DNA of 64,000 nt from Pycnococcus provasolii (lineage: Eukaryota; Chlorophyta; Pseudoscourfieldiophyceae; Pseudoscourfieldiales; Pycnococcaceae), in the NCBI GenBank assembly GCA_938743325.2, contig OW568895.1:64501-128500 (forward strand), read 5' to 3'. Of this stretch, positions 35,014 through 44,920 are shown one piece after another (the stretch's first letter is position 1; each line of letters starts with the position of its first letter). The position numbers and the translations under genes were made by a program. The notes under the pieces were generated by a model. That model was given only the letters and a program-made list of their open reading frames with translations, had not been told where the DNA came from and made no database searches.

Positions 35014-38000
35014 ATGTGGTGGTGGCAATCATACGCGGACATGGATACATTTAGCAGGAGGAGATGGGAAGTGCCTTTTGGGCACTGGCGCCGATGTTCG
35101 ACGCGTGGTAATCACGTGTGGTGGTGGTGGTCTTCTTCTTCTTCCCTTCGTCTGCAGATGCAGAGGTGCGTTCACTCTCTCTGCAGCTGCACAGGTGGTG
35201 GCGATCGGCGGCGGTTTCCTTGTGGACGTCGCACACGTGTGGTGGCGCTCAGTGAGGCCTTGCAACGCTCAGGACGCCTTTTCTTCGTCGTCGTGTTCCT
35301 GGCAACGGTGGCGTGTGCTTTGAGTGAGAATTTCGTCACGCCGGCGGTGAGTAAGGTGCTGCGACTCCGTAACGGCGTCGTGCACTCGAGCAAACTCAAC
35401 GACGCAACAATACAAAACGCATACTCGACGAAAGCTGCTGGGAGCGCGAATGCGTTGTTAGCAGCAGGGGTGGTGCACAAGCCGTTCGTCGCAGTCAGCA
35501 GACGTACCACTTCACCCGCGCAGAGAACGCTCATTCAGCGCGTGCTTGCACGTCACAACGCAACCGTCGCGGCATTTTTGCCAGACAACGCGTGGCTGTG
35601 CAACGGACCGCTGCCAGATGCCGCGGTGGCACTGCGACAAGAACTCGGCGGCCAGCTCGCTTGGATCGGAAGACTTCCCACCGCACATCGCGTCGACAAT
35701 GCCGTCGACACTGCCGTGCGTGACCTCAGCTATCTCGAGGCGTTGCGTGCACAGCCCACCTCGCGCCGACGAATGCTCACGAAAACAGAAAGGAAAAGTT
35801 ACGCGCGTGTAATACGACGGCTGAGCGTGCTAGATACACACGCGCCAAACGAACGCATCGTAAAGACGCCGGCTTTGAGGAATAGAACAGCTCACCTTGA
35901 CCACCGTAGCAGTGGTGGTGGTGGTGGTGGTGGTGACGACGGCGGCGATGGCGGCGTGCTCAACTTCGACGTGGAACTGTATCGTCCTTCAGAGATCGCC
36001 GATGCATGCGACTTGACGCAGCTGCAACATGGTCAGAACGACGACAACGAAGTGGCCGCAAGACGCCAACGCCTCGTGCGGTACGCTAACGCCGTGGCCG
36101 ACGACGTACGCAGTGCGCTCAACGGCGTGCAAAGCGACCTGCAAGCCACGCCGCTGCACCTCTCCGCGCCCCGTCGACGCCTCATCAATATGCAGCTACC
36201 GCACGTGAACGTCGTCGTCGATGGACGTGGATGTGATGCGTACTTCAGAGTTTCAATGCCACGCACTGCGCAAGTGGCGAGGTCCACCGCTGCCGCACTC
36301 CGTGGTATTAGCGACGTCGCATTCGTGGCGATGAGCTATCGGCGTAAGATGCGCAACTACGAGGCGCGCGTGATCGCGCAGAGCGGCTCGAGTGGAAACT
36401 CGCGCTACCACGACGCAAATCTCGACGGATCGGGCCAGGTATTAGGTATCGGAGACACAGGAATCGACATGGACAGCTGTTACTTCCGTGATGACGGTGC
36501 GGGAGGCAACACGCCGCGCGCGGGACATCGAAAAGTTTCGTGGTACTATACATACAGCGGCGCAGCGGATGGCGACTCAGATGGGCATGGCACTCACGTT
36601 GCGGGTAGTGCCGCGGGTCTCAGTACGAGCACACCCAACCCGGATAGTCGAGGAGTCGCACCCGGTGCGTCGATAGCCTTCAGTGACATAGGAGATTCGT
36701 CCGGTGGGTTGGTTGACGTTGGAACGTATCAGGACTTCTACGCGCGTGTCTTTGCGGCGGGAGCGCGCGTGCAAACTGACTCCTGGGGGGAGATGTCAAC
36801 GAGCTACGGAGTGTCTGCCAGGCAAGTGGACACATACTTCTACAGCGAGCCGCGTTTGCTTGGACTCGTTGCTGCCGGCAACAGTGGGCCGTACAGTTCG
36901 ACGGTCGAAAGCCCTGCGATGGCAAAGAGTATTGTCGCGGTGGGCGCCACGCTTAGCACGGCAAGCTCCTCGCCTGCGTCGGCACCCCGGGCGTACAACC
37001 TTATCGTCGATGGCACCACCACGCTTCGCATGTTGCGCGCGAGCGACTTCGGTGCCACTTCCATCACCATAGGCACATCGTATGCAATGGCACGCTCAAC
37101 TCCTAGCGAAGGATGCTCAGCCCTGACAAACGCCGCATCCGTGGCAGGCAAGATCGCAATCGTTGATCGCGGTACATGCTACTTTACGCAAAAGGCGCTT
37201 TTCGCTCAGCAGGCTGGTGCCACAGTTGTGGTGATCGTCAACTCGGAGGGCGGCTTTGTCGACATGAGTGACGACGGCACATACGGAAGTAGCGTCACCG
37301 TGCCCGTATTCATCGTGCCGCTGGAAGCGGCTTCTGCTATCGACGCGGCCATTGCTGATGGGAAGACAGCGGTCATCGGAACGTTCACAAGTCCATCGAA
37401 CAAGTGGGAACATCTAGCACGTTTTTCGTCGGTTGGACCCGTTGCTGCGGACAAACGCATCAAGCCGGACGTTGTGGGAGTGGGCGACTCCGTGCTTTCT
37501 GCGGGGTTGAACTCTAGTCCAAAGACAACCTGTGGCTGCGGTGCTAAGAAGATGGACTATCGCGGCACAATATCGACAACAACCGCAGGTGTGACGTGCA
37601 ACGCGTGGAGCTCTTTCAGCCCATTTGCGGGGGGTAGTCCAACGTACCCCGCCTACTACACGAGCGCCGGATTGACGAGCAATTACTGTCGCAACCCGGA
37701 CAGCGACGCGAGCGGCCCTTGGTGCTTCGCCGGAAGCGGCACGTCATGGGGATATTGCTCCGTGCCAACGTGTTCCAGCAGCCAGTGTGCACACTGCTCC
37801 GCTGCACGCATGTCTGGAACATCGATGTCCACGCCAATTGTGGCAGGAGCCGTAACGTTGATCAGACAGTGGTTCGCCACAGACCACGCCAACGTGCTGC
37901 CTTCTGGTGCCTTTGAGCCTAGTGGCGTGCTTCTGCGAGCTGTCCTCATAGCGTCTGGCGATGACATGCAGGGTACTAACTCGAACGCATTTCCACTAGG

Positions 38001-41000
38001 TCCTCGACCAAGCGTAAGTCAAGGATGGGGACGTGTCAACCTCGCAAACGTGCTGCCGCTTGCGACAGATGCCTTCCGTGTCCATGCTGTCGACATTTCT
38101 TTTGGAGGCTTTACCGTGGCAAACACGTTCCACGAGTGTGCTGTACCAGTGACAAGCGCTGACGAGGAGCTCGTCGTGAGTCTGGCATGGAATGACTATC
38201 CTGCGAGCCTTAGCGCCGCGGTGCATCTCGTCAATGACCTCGATTTGACGTTGCGTTCTCCCGACGTATCCGCATCTTCCTATTCGGCCCCATACACCTT
38301 GCGTGGAAACGGTGAGGCTGCGGGCGATCGGCGCCATACTCAAGAGGTTGTGAGAGTTGCATCGCCGAAAATAGGAACGTACGCTGTGCGCGTCAGCGCG
38401 GTGACAATTAACTACGAACAGACGTACGCTCTCTTCGTGCGCGGAGCGATAGGCACTGTCACCTGCGGCAAGGGTATTGCTGTTAGCACCGCATCGGCGT
38501 CAAGCACGGTGACTGCTGACCCGCCATGGGAGCCGCCAGCTTTGTGGTCATTCTACGGAGTCTGGCTTGGCCTGGCGAATGTGCCATATCCTCCAAGTCC
38601 GCCTCCTCCTCCATCGCCGCCTCCGAGTCCGCCACGTCCACCTTCACCGCCATCGCCACCGCCGCCGCCACCACCGCCTCCGCCGCCTCCGCCGCCCTCG
38701 CCGCCACCGCCGCCACCGCCGCCACCACCACCACCACCACCTTCACCACCTCCATCTCCACCTCCATCTCCTCCACCTTCACCACCTCCATCTCCTCCAC
38801 CATCTCCTCCACCTTCACCACCTCCACCTCCATCTCCTCCACCATCTCCTCCACCTTCACCACCTCCATCTCCACCTCCATCTCCTCCACCTTCACCACC
38901 TCCACCTCCATCTCCACCTCCATCTCCTCCACCTTCACCACCTCCATCTCCACCTCCATCTCCTCCACCTTCACCACCTCCACCTCCATCTCCTCCACCA
39001 TCTCCTCCACCTTCACCACCTCCATCTCCACCTCCATCTCCTCCACCATCTCCTCCACCTTCACCACCTCCATCTCCACCTCCATCTCCTCCACCTTCAC
39101 CACCTCCATCTCCTCCACCATCTCCTCCACCTTCACCACCTCCACCTCCATCTCCTCCACCATCTCCTCCACCTTCACCACCTCCATCTCCACCTCCATC
39201 TCCTCCACCGCGGCCACCTCCGCCGCCGCCTCCACCCGTGCCTACCACCTCTACCACAACCACGACGACGCTTGCACCAGTGTTGCCTACCACAACGACA
39301 ACATTGACGACGACGACGACGACGACGACAGCCCCGACTACCGCAGCGACAACGCCGGTGGTACAGTCGACGACCGCCGCGATGGCAACCACGACGACGC
39401 TGGCACCCGTGTTGCCTACCAACACAACAACAACATCGCCGATCACTACAACCACCACGACTGCCGCGACTGCCTCGACTACCGCAACGACAAGCACGAC
39501 GACGCTGGTACCCGTGTTGTCTACCACAACTACCACCACAACAGCAGCAACAACAACTATAACTTCAACATCGACAACGACCACGACTTCAATTACCACC
39601 GCGACGTCAAGCACGACGACGCTGGCACCCGTGTTGTCCGTTACCACGACAGCCACGACGGCGGCAGCCACGACGACCACGACAACGAGTGCAACCACTG
39701 CAGCAGTAGAAGAAACGGGTGCAGCCACTACCACGACGGCACCACCCCCTGCTCCAATTACGAAGGTGACTGCCGAGGTGGATATCGCCGTGTCCGGCTC
39801 TGCGGCAGATGTCGATGTGAGTGCCCTTATCGAGGTTACGAAGAATATGGTTCCAGATAGCGAGGGCGGTTCGACGGCGGTGGTGACTGTTGACTTCCAG
39901 GTGGAAGCCTCAGTGTCACTCGAGGGTGGTATTACGAACGCAAATTTTGCGGAGAAGGCGGACTCGATTCGCCGCTCCATCGCACTTGCACTTGATATTC
40001 CTATTGATCTGGTGCAAAATGTTGTGATATTGGCGACGAGTGCGTCGTCTCGCCGCGTGCTGATGCAGGATTCCCCGACGAGTGATGCCGTGGATGTTGG
40101 ATACACAGTCGTCGGCATCAAGGATGGAAGTGAAGCTGACAAGCTAGCATCCAAAACGAAGGCTGTTGTGGAAGACAATACGCTGGCCGAGAAAGTGGGA
40201 CAGGAGGCGAATGTCGTCGTTACGGTGAAGGTTAAGGAGGCGCCGAAGATGGCTGCTAAGGTCATGATAGAAAAGACTGTGGTGGAAGCTACCAAGGGCA
40301 GCACTTCGAAGGGTGTTGAAGTAGAGCAGATGCTGAAGGCTAGCGTCGACTCGGGAGACTTCCAGGCGAAGCTTGTTGAGAAGTCGCCTGCTGCGGCTGC
40401 AACGCTCACGGTGGAAAAAGTCTCGTCGACTGTGGAAGTGGTGCAGTCTCCACCTCCACCTCCACCTCCACCTCCACCTCCGCCTGTACCGACACCAGTG
40501 CAGCCGCCATTTGTTTCGGATTCCCCGCCTCTGAAAACGCAGGTGTGGTCAGATTTGCCACCGCCGCCACCGCCGCTTATCTCAAGTGTTGGTGGCGGTG
40601 GCGGTGGAGGTGGCGACATCATGACGATAATCATAATCGCTGTGGCTGTTCTTCTCGCTTCGATGGGTATTGCGGCGGTCTGGGTTGCACGGTCTCGCAG
40701 AGGTCGACGCAACGTGCAGCAAGGTGAGGAAAGCAAGCGGCAACAACAACCTGCGACGCCTGTGATGGCGAGCACGCCTACGTTTGCACATACGTCAATT
40801 CTGCCACATGAAGGCGAACGTCGCGGCTCGACCTTCGAGCCTCCGATGGCGGATTTGTCTGATCGATCTGATGATAGCGAGAGCGACGATGAAGAGCCTC
40901 CTCTAAGCCTTAAGGTGACGCAGCAGTTCCCTGAGCGTCGTGCGACATCCTTCTTGCCGCCGCTTCAACAAGGCGGCAAGCTTCCTCAGCTACCGGCGTC

Positions 41001-41040
41001 ATCATCTATGCCAGCTCTCCGTACTGGGAGGAGAGCTTAG
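35014..41040 (+). CDS. Membrane-anchored subtilisin-like protease with inserted kringle and Pro-Ser/Thr-rich stalk
   Basis: 2008 residues if the first in-frame ATG (35014) is used; ATGs at 35041 and 35158 are alternatives, since the likely signal peptide (FFVVVFLATVACALS) lies near residue 95. After a propeptide comes an S8 domain: D481 (GIGDTGIDMD), H525 (SDGHGTHVAG), oxyanion Asn near 622 (AAGNSGPYSS) and S937 (SGTSMSTPIVAG). A PA-like domain (DRGTCYFTQKALFAQQAGA) is inserted near residue 715. A complete kringle sits at about 838-919, just before the catalytic Ser: MDYRGT, VTCNAWSS, NYCRNPD, GPWCF, YCSVPTC. Then follow a beta-sandwich, a pherophorin-like PPSPPP stalk (about 1193-1409), a TTTTLAP Thr-rich stalk (to 1580), a globular SEA-like region, a transmembrane helix (IMTIIIIAVAVLLASMGIAAVW) and a cytoplasmic tail. 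Likely a cell-surface or wall-remodelling protease, comparable in type to Chlamydomonas sporangin. Confidence 0.9.
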   Translation: MWWWQSYADMDTFSRRRWEVPFGHWRRCSTRGNHVWWWWSSSSSLRLQMQRCVHSLCSCTGGGDRRRFPCGRRTRVVALSEALQRSGRLFFVVVFLATVACALSENFVTPAVSKVLRLRNGVVHSSKLNDATIQNAYSTKAAGSANALLAAGVVHKPFVAVSRRTTSPAQRTLIQRVLARHNATVAAFLPDNAWLCNGPLPDAAVALRQELGGQLAWIGRLPTAHRVDNAVDTAVRDLSYLEALRAQPTSRRRMLTKTERKSYARVIRRLSVLDTHAPNERIVKTPALRNRTAHLDHRSSGGGGGGGDDGGDGGVLNFDVELYRPSEIADACDLTQLQHGQNDDNEVAARRQRLVRYANAVADDVRSALNGVQSDLQATPLHLSAPRRRLINMQLPHVNVVVDGRGCDAYFRVSMPRTAQVARSTAAALRGISDVAFVAMSYRRKMRNYEARVIAQSGSSGNSRYHDANLDGSGQVLGIGDTGIDMDSCYFRDDGAGGNTPRAGHRKVSWYYTYSGAADGDSDGHGTHVAGSAAGLSTSTPNPDSRGVAPGASIAFSDIGDSSGGLVDVGTYQDFYARVFAAGARVQTDSWGEMSTSYGVSARQVDTYFYSEPRLLGLVAAGNSGPYSSTVESPAMAKSIVAVGATLSTASSSPASAPRAYNLIVDGTTTLRMLRASDFGATSITIGTSYAMARSTPSEGCSALTNAASVAGKIAIVDRGTCYFTQKALFAQQAGATVVVIVNSEGGFVDMSDDGTYGSSVTVPVFIVPLEAASAIDAAIADGKTAVIGTFTSPSNKWEHLARFSSVGPVAADKRIKPDVVGVGDSVLSAGLNSSPKTTCGCGAKKMDYRGTISTTTAGVTCNAWSSFSPFAGGSPTYPAYYTSAGLTSNYCRNPDSDASGPWCFAGSGTSWGYCSVPTCSSSQCAHCSAARMSGTSMSTPIVAGAVTLIRQWFATDHANVLPSGAFEPSGVLLRAVLIASGDDMQGTNSNAFPLGPRPSVSQGWGRVNLANVLPLATDAFRVHAVDISFGGFTVANTFHECAVPVTSADEELVVSLAWNDYPASLSAAVHLVNDLDLTLRSPDVSASSYSAPYTLRGNGEAAGDRRHTQEVVRVASPKIGTYAVRVSAVTINYEQTYALFVRGAIGTVTCGKGIAVSTASASSTVTADPPWEPPALWSFYGVWLGLANVPYPPSPPPPPSPPPSPPRPPSPPSPPPPPPPPPPPPPPSPPPPPPPPPPPPPPSPPPSPPPSPPPSPPPSPPPSPPPSPPPPPSPPPSPPPSPPPSPPPSPPPSPPPPPSPPPSPPPSPPPSPPPSPPPSPPPPPSPPPSPPPSPPPSPPPSPPPSPPPSPPPSPPPSPPPSPPPSPPPSPPPSPPPPPSPPPSPPPSPPPSPPPSPPPRPPPPPPPPVPTTSTTTTTTLAPVLPTTTTTLTTTTTTTTAPTTAATTPVVQSTTAAMATTTTLAPVLPTNTTTTSPITTTTTTAATASTTATTSTTTLVPVLSTTTTTTTAATTTITSTSTTTTTSITTATSSTTTLAPVLSVTTTATTAAATTTTTTSATTAAVEETGAATTTTAPPPAPITKVTAEVDIAVSGSAADVDVSALIEVTKNMVPDSEGGSTAVVTVDFQVEASVSLEGGITNANFAEKADSIRRSIALALDIPIDLVQNVVILATSASSRRVLMQDSPTSDAVDVGYTVVGIKDGSEADKLASKTKAVVEDNTLAEKVGQEANVVVTVKVKEAPKMAAKVMIEKTVVEATKGSTSKGVEVEQMLKASVDSGDFQAKLVEKSPAAAATLTVEKVSSTVEVVQSPPPPPPPPPPPPVPTPVQPPFVSDSPPLKTQVWSDLPPPPPPLISSVGGGGGGGGDIMTIIIIAVAVLLASMGIAAVWVARSRRGRRNVQQGEESKRQQQPATPVMASTPTFAHTSILPHEGERRGSTFEPPMADLSDRSDDSESDDEEPPLSLKVTQQFPERRATSFLPPLQQGGKLPQLPASSSMPALRTGRRA
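37528..37790 (+). other. Kringle domain within the subtilase catalytic domain
   Basis: About 80 residues with the kringle Cys pattern and hallmark segments YRGT, CNAW, GLTSNYCRNPD, GPWCF and GYCSVPTC. Flanked on the left by the DVVGVGDSVLSAG strand and on the right by the GTSMSTP Ser motif of the S8 domain, in one open reading frame. Confidence 0.85.
38590..39235 (+). repeat. Minisatellite encoding PPSPPP stalk
   Basis: CCTCCATCTCCTCCACCTTCACCA-type units repeated over about 500 bp after a more irregular Pro-rich start. All three forward frames and the reverse strand stay open here because the unit lacks T-A-rich stops, which creates long spurious frames (a Ser/Thr one, a His/Leu one and a Gly one). 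Confidence 0.9.
39241..39750 (+). repeat. Thr-rich repeat region with LAPVL(P/S) periodicity
   Basis: Degenerate ACN-rich repeat coding for poly-Thr with five recurrences of the motif TTTLAPVL[PS] (one as TTTLVPVL), likely an O-glycosylated stalk of the subtilase. Confidence 0.8.
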
Positions 41041-41141
41041 TATGTAGACTTTAAGCAGTACAAGTATTTATAGAAGAGTACAGTACAGTAATAATAATTG
41101 AGAGAACAACAATTTTAACTTTAAGAAGCATGAGCCGGCGC

Positions 41142-41166
41142 GATAGGGTTCGGGTTCGGGTTCGAG
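41142..41166. repeat. Short GGGTTC telomere-variant tract
   Basis: Three to four GGGTTC units about 100 bp downstream of the subtilase stop codon. Confidence 0.65.
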
Positions 41167-41385
41167 CTGACGAGTGACGACGGTCGTGACTCGTGAAGTC
41201 CTTTTGATCAATGATTTGCTCAGTCAACTGGCGCCTTGCGTAGTGCGCGAGTGCCTTGCTTGCGAGAGTTCAGATTTCAGAAGAAGTTTTTGGTTTTTGT
41301 TACGACTTACGACAAACCTAAAATTATTCAGATATGCAACTAACTAAGCACCCACCCACCCACTGACCCACCTACCTGGGCAGCA

Positions 41386-41807
41386 TCATTTATTATCACT
41401 CATCAGCGGCATCATGCATGCATTCGACGGGCATCGATTACTTGGCGACGAGAAGAGACCCAAGCCACCATCTGGTCCGCACACGGTGGGAGCATTGCTA
41501 ACTTGATAGCAAGCTGCAAAAGAAAATAAGGATCTAGTCACCAGCTTGCTGAGGTCCGCGTTGAGATCTGGTTGGTCTATTTGGTTGCCGATGCACACCC
41601 GACCTCCATTTTTAAGCTTGTTTGCGCACAGCTTCTTGAGCTTTGGGTTGCGCAAAACCTGTAAGGAGGGATGGAGGGATAGATTGTGAGTGAGAGGGAA
41701 AGGGCAGTGTACAATAGTGGTGATGGATCGTCACGTACAAGAAAAGAATCACTGGTTGTCGTAAGGCTGGGAAGGCTGATTTTCTTGAGGTTCTCGTTAA
41801 GGGCAAT
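41386..41807 (-). CDS. Leucine-rich / receptor-L-domain-like gene fragment, spliced, 5' exons unresolved
   Basis: Minus-strand exon 41807-41739 (acceptor AACAACAG) encodes IALNENLKKISLPSLTTTSD followed by SFL. A GT-AG intron (41738-41659, 80 nt, donor GTACGT, acceptor CTTACAG) then joins in frame to exon 41658-41386, which starts VLRNPKLKKLCANKLKNGG and ends at a stop. The joined protein has the Leu/Asn spacing of LRR or receptor L-domains, and the 69-nt exon equals 23 codons, one repeat unit. A Cys-rich tail (CGPDGG, NRCPSNACM) closes it. Exons further 5' were not found with confidence, so this may be the 3' end of a longer gene or a decayed fragment. Confidence 0.35.
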
Positions 41808-42834
41808 CTGTTGTTTCGTTTGCATTGAATTTGTAAGAAGAAGAGTGAGTTTCACATGCATGCCAGTGAGTGATATGATTTATTATTGTAGAAAATCAAA
41901 CAAAAACCAAGAATAAACAGACAAAAGAGAGTGACACACAAAGAACAAGACAACAAGAATAAACGCGAATTTCCCTTTTCCCTCTAAGTCAGTCCCCTCT
42001 TTCCCTCGGGGGACATAGATCCCATAAGTCCCCACAGATCTGCAACATGCCCCAAACTCGGTTGCGAGCTCCGTCCTCCCTCGCTCAACACATACCAAAA
42101 GAAACAAAAATCAAAACATCACGAAAACGAATACAAATTCAAAACATTACAAAAACGAATAAAAATTAATCAACCATACAAGACCTTGACAAACCAAATA
42201 AGAAGAACGAAGAAATGAACATACAAACTAAACAACTAAACAGGCAACGCTACTTGCTAGCTTTCATACCAGGCATAGCAGCGAGGGGAAGTGTCGAGAT
42301 TATACCTTATATGCCTTGTGGGGAACCGTTGTTGAGGACTCGGGATCCCAGAGGGATAAGGGGGCGCGGCCCCTGGTTGTCTAAGTTGTAAGACCAGTAG
42401 ACCACTCTCTTTTTTTTTTTCTTTTCTACTTATTATCTTCAAGGACAGGAAGAGGGTTACCCAGGGTTCGGGGTTTTAGATTCTGTTTTCTTGCGCCGAC
42501 TGTCTTGACGAGTTGACGACAACATTTGGCGATGTCCAACGAAAAGAAGTTCCGCCGGGTCAAGGGTGAATGGAGCTCTCGCGCCGGCCGGACGCCAATT
42601 CCACCCAGGCGGCCTAACGTTGCTTCGAAAACATCGCTCGCTCAATTCGGCGAATGGGGAACGGTGTGAGTGAGTGGACGACCGACTGGAAATAAACAAT
42701 GTATGTAAAGTACACTCCATTACTGTCTGCGCCGCAATCCAAAATTTGCCTCCATGGCTTGCATCGTATTTGCACCTGGCCCGAGGGGCTGTGTGTGTGA
42801 TTGTGATGGGGTCAGCGGAGAGGCTATGTGATTG

Positions 42835-43710
42835 TTAGTAATCATTCAAGGCGGCGGCGCATGTTTTTTTTTTTTCTCGTGTTGAAGGTATAATACGTAC
42901 ATCCCAGTCTCTTTTGTTGCGTTCAAGCATGTGCGCGACATGAGGATTGCGTCTCAGCACGTCCGATGGATTTTGATTGGCGAATCGCGTTCTGATTTCC
43001 TCGAGAAGTTCATCCGGACTCCAATTCAGCAAGTCTGGAAAGTCAGAGATCATGCGGTCTGTGCGGCAGTCTGCGGGCATGGCTGCTCTCCACGCATCAG
43101 CTTTCTCGGCAATGTCGTCGAGTCGATCTCCTCGCACGGACGTGTCAGCGTTGAAGTTGTTCCACCTCACGGCAGGCTTCGCCTCGCTTCCCGTTTCCGT
43201 TTCCGCGTGTGTGTCTGACGTCGCAGGTTCGACGAGTAGTGACAGCCTCAGCGAGCACATTCGCGATACGTCCCCTTCCGGGAAGATCTCCTTGAGTCGC
43301 ACGATGCGCAGGCTTACGTTTGCCGCTCCCGCTGCCGCGATCCTCGCCAAAACTGCTGGTCTGACTTCGTTACGTTCGACGCGTTCTTTCAAGTCAGGCA
43401 CGAGTGTGACAAGACTATCTAGACACGCACGCACGCGTTCTTCGCTCGTCTGCATTTCGTCCGCGACCGCCCCGACAGCGAGTTGAAGTTTTTGCTCGTG
43501 TGAAAGTTCCTTGATGATGTCAGACTCCTGGACGGTTCGTCCCATGAGACGCCAGGGGGGCTCGCCATCCAGCGACGACTCAGGCTCTTCTGTGTAATTT
43601 CTTCCGATGTCAGGCGACGGGACGGCAGCCAACCTATCCCGGCCGAACCTACCACGAGTCCTGGGAATCCAACCAAAAGAAGAATACAGACGTGGTTTCA
43701 AGGAGAGCAT
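42835..43710 (-). CDS. Possible mTERF-like organellar protein
   Basis: 291 residues from the first in-frame ATG at 43710 (MLSLKPRLYSSFGWIPRTRG). The basic, Ser/Arg-containing N-terminus could be a mitochondrial or plastid presequence. The body is helical with repeats of about 30-40 residues of the style LDSLVTLVPDLKERVERN, IVRLKEIFPEGDVSRMCSL, and MISDFPDLLNWSPDELLEEI. The Pro after a helix (VP, FP, FPD) and the 'L..L..IFP..DV..M' pattern resemble mTERF motifs of algal organellar transcription or translation factors. Only three or four units are visible, fewer than a typical mTERF superhelix, so the family call is tentative. It ends in a basic tail with an A-rich coding stretch (REKKKTC). Confidence 0.45.
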   Translation of the reverse strand: MLSLKPRLYSSFGWIPRTRGRFGRDRLAAVPSPDIGRNYTEEPESSLDGEPPWRLMGRTVQESDIIKELSHEQKLQLAVGAVADEMQTSEERVRACLDSLVTLVPDLKERVERNEVRPAVLARIAAAGAANVSLRIVRLKEIFPEGDVSRMCSLRLSLLVEPATSDTHAETETGSEAKPAVRWNNFNADTSVRGDRLDDIAEKADAWRAAMPADCRTDRMISDFPDLLNWSPDELLEEIRTRFANQNPSDVLRRNPHVAHMLERNKRDWDVRIIPSTREKKKTCAAALNDY

Positions 43711-44201
43711 GACTAAGGCGAGACGTTGTCTATTTGTATCTGCACAAGGCTGGAGGCAGGCGGCGTCGTCACTGGTCACTCACTGGTCGTCACTGGTTAC
43801 CGTGCGCGTCGTCACTGGTCACTCACTGGGCGCGGCGATCGACCGGCATGCGCAAAAAAACGAAAAACGAAAAACGACAACCTCGGAGGAGGCGAAGACA
43901 TCTCAGGATGTTGAGCTGAGCAGCATGGAGGCAAGTATAAACCGAAAGCTCAGGTGTCGACACGGGATACATCTTGGAAGAGAAATCGAGAAGATAAGAG
44001 TAGGAAGCAGGGGGAGATCCTGGAAAGGATTCCCGGCAGGCTTCGAGAGAGGGAAAGGGTCGGGACCCCTCGGGTCGTTCTCCCTGCCCCTCCCTCACTC
44101 TGCAAACAACAAAAAGTGGCGCCGTACGACCAAAAGTACCGTGTAAAAGGAGTATTTCTTGACCAAAACTGATACAGGAGCATCTCAGGGCACGTGGGGG
44201 G

Positions 44202-44230
44202 GTGTTAGGGTTTAGGGTTAGGGTTCGGGT
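44202..44230. repeat. Telomere-like TTAGGG tract
   Basis: GTTAGGGTTTAGGGTTAGGG followed by GGGTTCGGG in the long divergent spacer between the mTERF-like gene and the unknown plus-strand gene at 45634. It includes one TTTAGGG (plant-type) unit. Confidence 0.75.
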
Positions 44231-44839
44231 GCGACCTTTGTCGGACACGTTGTTGCTATCGTTGCCTCGTCAAGTTGCCGTAACTTATCGCGCCTGGACT
44301 GGACTGGACAGCCTGGTGGACTTTTTGAACAAAGACTCCCCCATGGAGGGCCAAGGCTGCCAGGCTGCCAGGGGGAAGGAAGACACACTCCTTGCTTGGG
44401 AGGAAGACAGGCCGCCAGCCGAGCGAGGACCAAATATGTACTGTAGGCTTCGCTGAGTCGCTGACAAGGCTTGACAAGGCCGAGGGAGGTGGCGGAGGGG
44501 ATCTTGCAAGTTGCCAAAGAGCGCCAATGATGAGGAGAATTCGTTCGCGCCAAGGAAAATGTTTGTCGAATTGGAAAATTGGCACAATTCAACCACCACC
44601 ATGGAGGGGCAGATGGTAATGCAAGTTCGATGAGAGACCAACTTCATTCCAAGAATTCATCCTTCCCCCCAATCATCTGCCCATCTGCCCAGAAGGAGGG
44701 GAAGGATGCATGAAATGAAGTTGGGGCCATAAAGGGGTTGCCTGTTCTCAATTAATGCAAGCAGGCCCAGACTCTCGAAGGAATACAAGGCGTGGCTCAA
44801 CCTACTTGTATGAATATTGTCCCGGAGGACAGGTAGGTA

Positions 44840-44920
44840 TTGCCAGTTGCCGGCCGCTCCCAGGAGTTGCCGGCCGCGAGCTCCCAACTTCCAAAGAGTT
44901 GCCGGCCGCGAGAACAGGCA
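44840..44920. repeat. Three TTGCCGGCCGC repeats
   Basis: AGTTGCCGGCCGC occurs three times in 65 bp, with linkers related to CCCAGG/CTCCCAACTTCC. The core is shared with the tandem block at 34.3 kb. Confidence 0.7.

Larger units (their letters stand above)
41041..42834. other. AT-rich intergenic region
   Basis: Apart from the leucine-rich fragment (41386-41807) and the GGGTTC tract, the region holds an A-rich block (41885-42240) with a two-copy direct repeat (AAAACAT(C/T)AC(A/G)AAAACGAATA, about 42113-42165). Nothing else gene-like is visible. Confidence 0.5.

Noticed and set aside
38526-39860. Plus-strand Ser/Thr/Ile-rich frame (444 codons)
   Set aside because: Out-of-frame reading of the same minisatellite inside the subtilase gene.
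38553-40775. Long minus-strand Gly-rich frame (740 codons)
   Set aside because: Antisense of the PPSPPP and Thr-rich repeats of the subtilase; composition is only Gly/Val/Glu from repeat DNA.
41513-41541. A 28-nt GT-AG intron in the leucine-rich fragment
   Set aside because: Too short for a normal spliceosomal intron, and splicing breaks the better protein-like frame.
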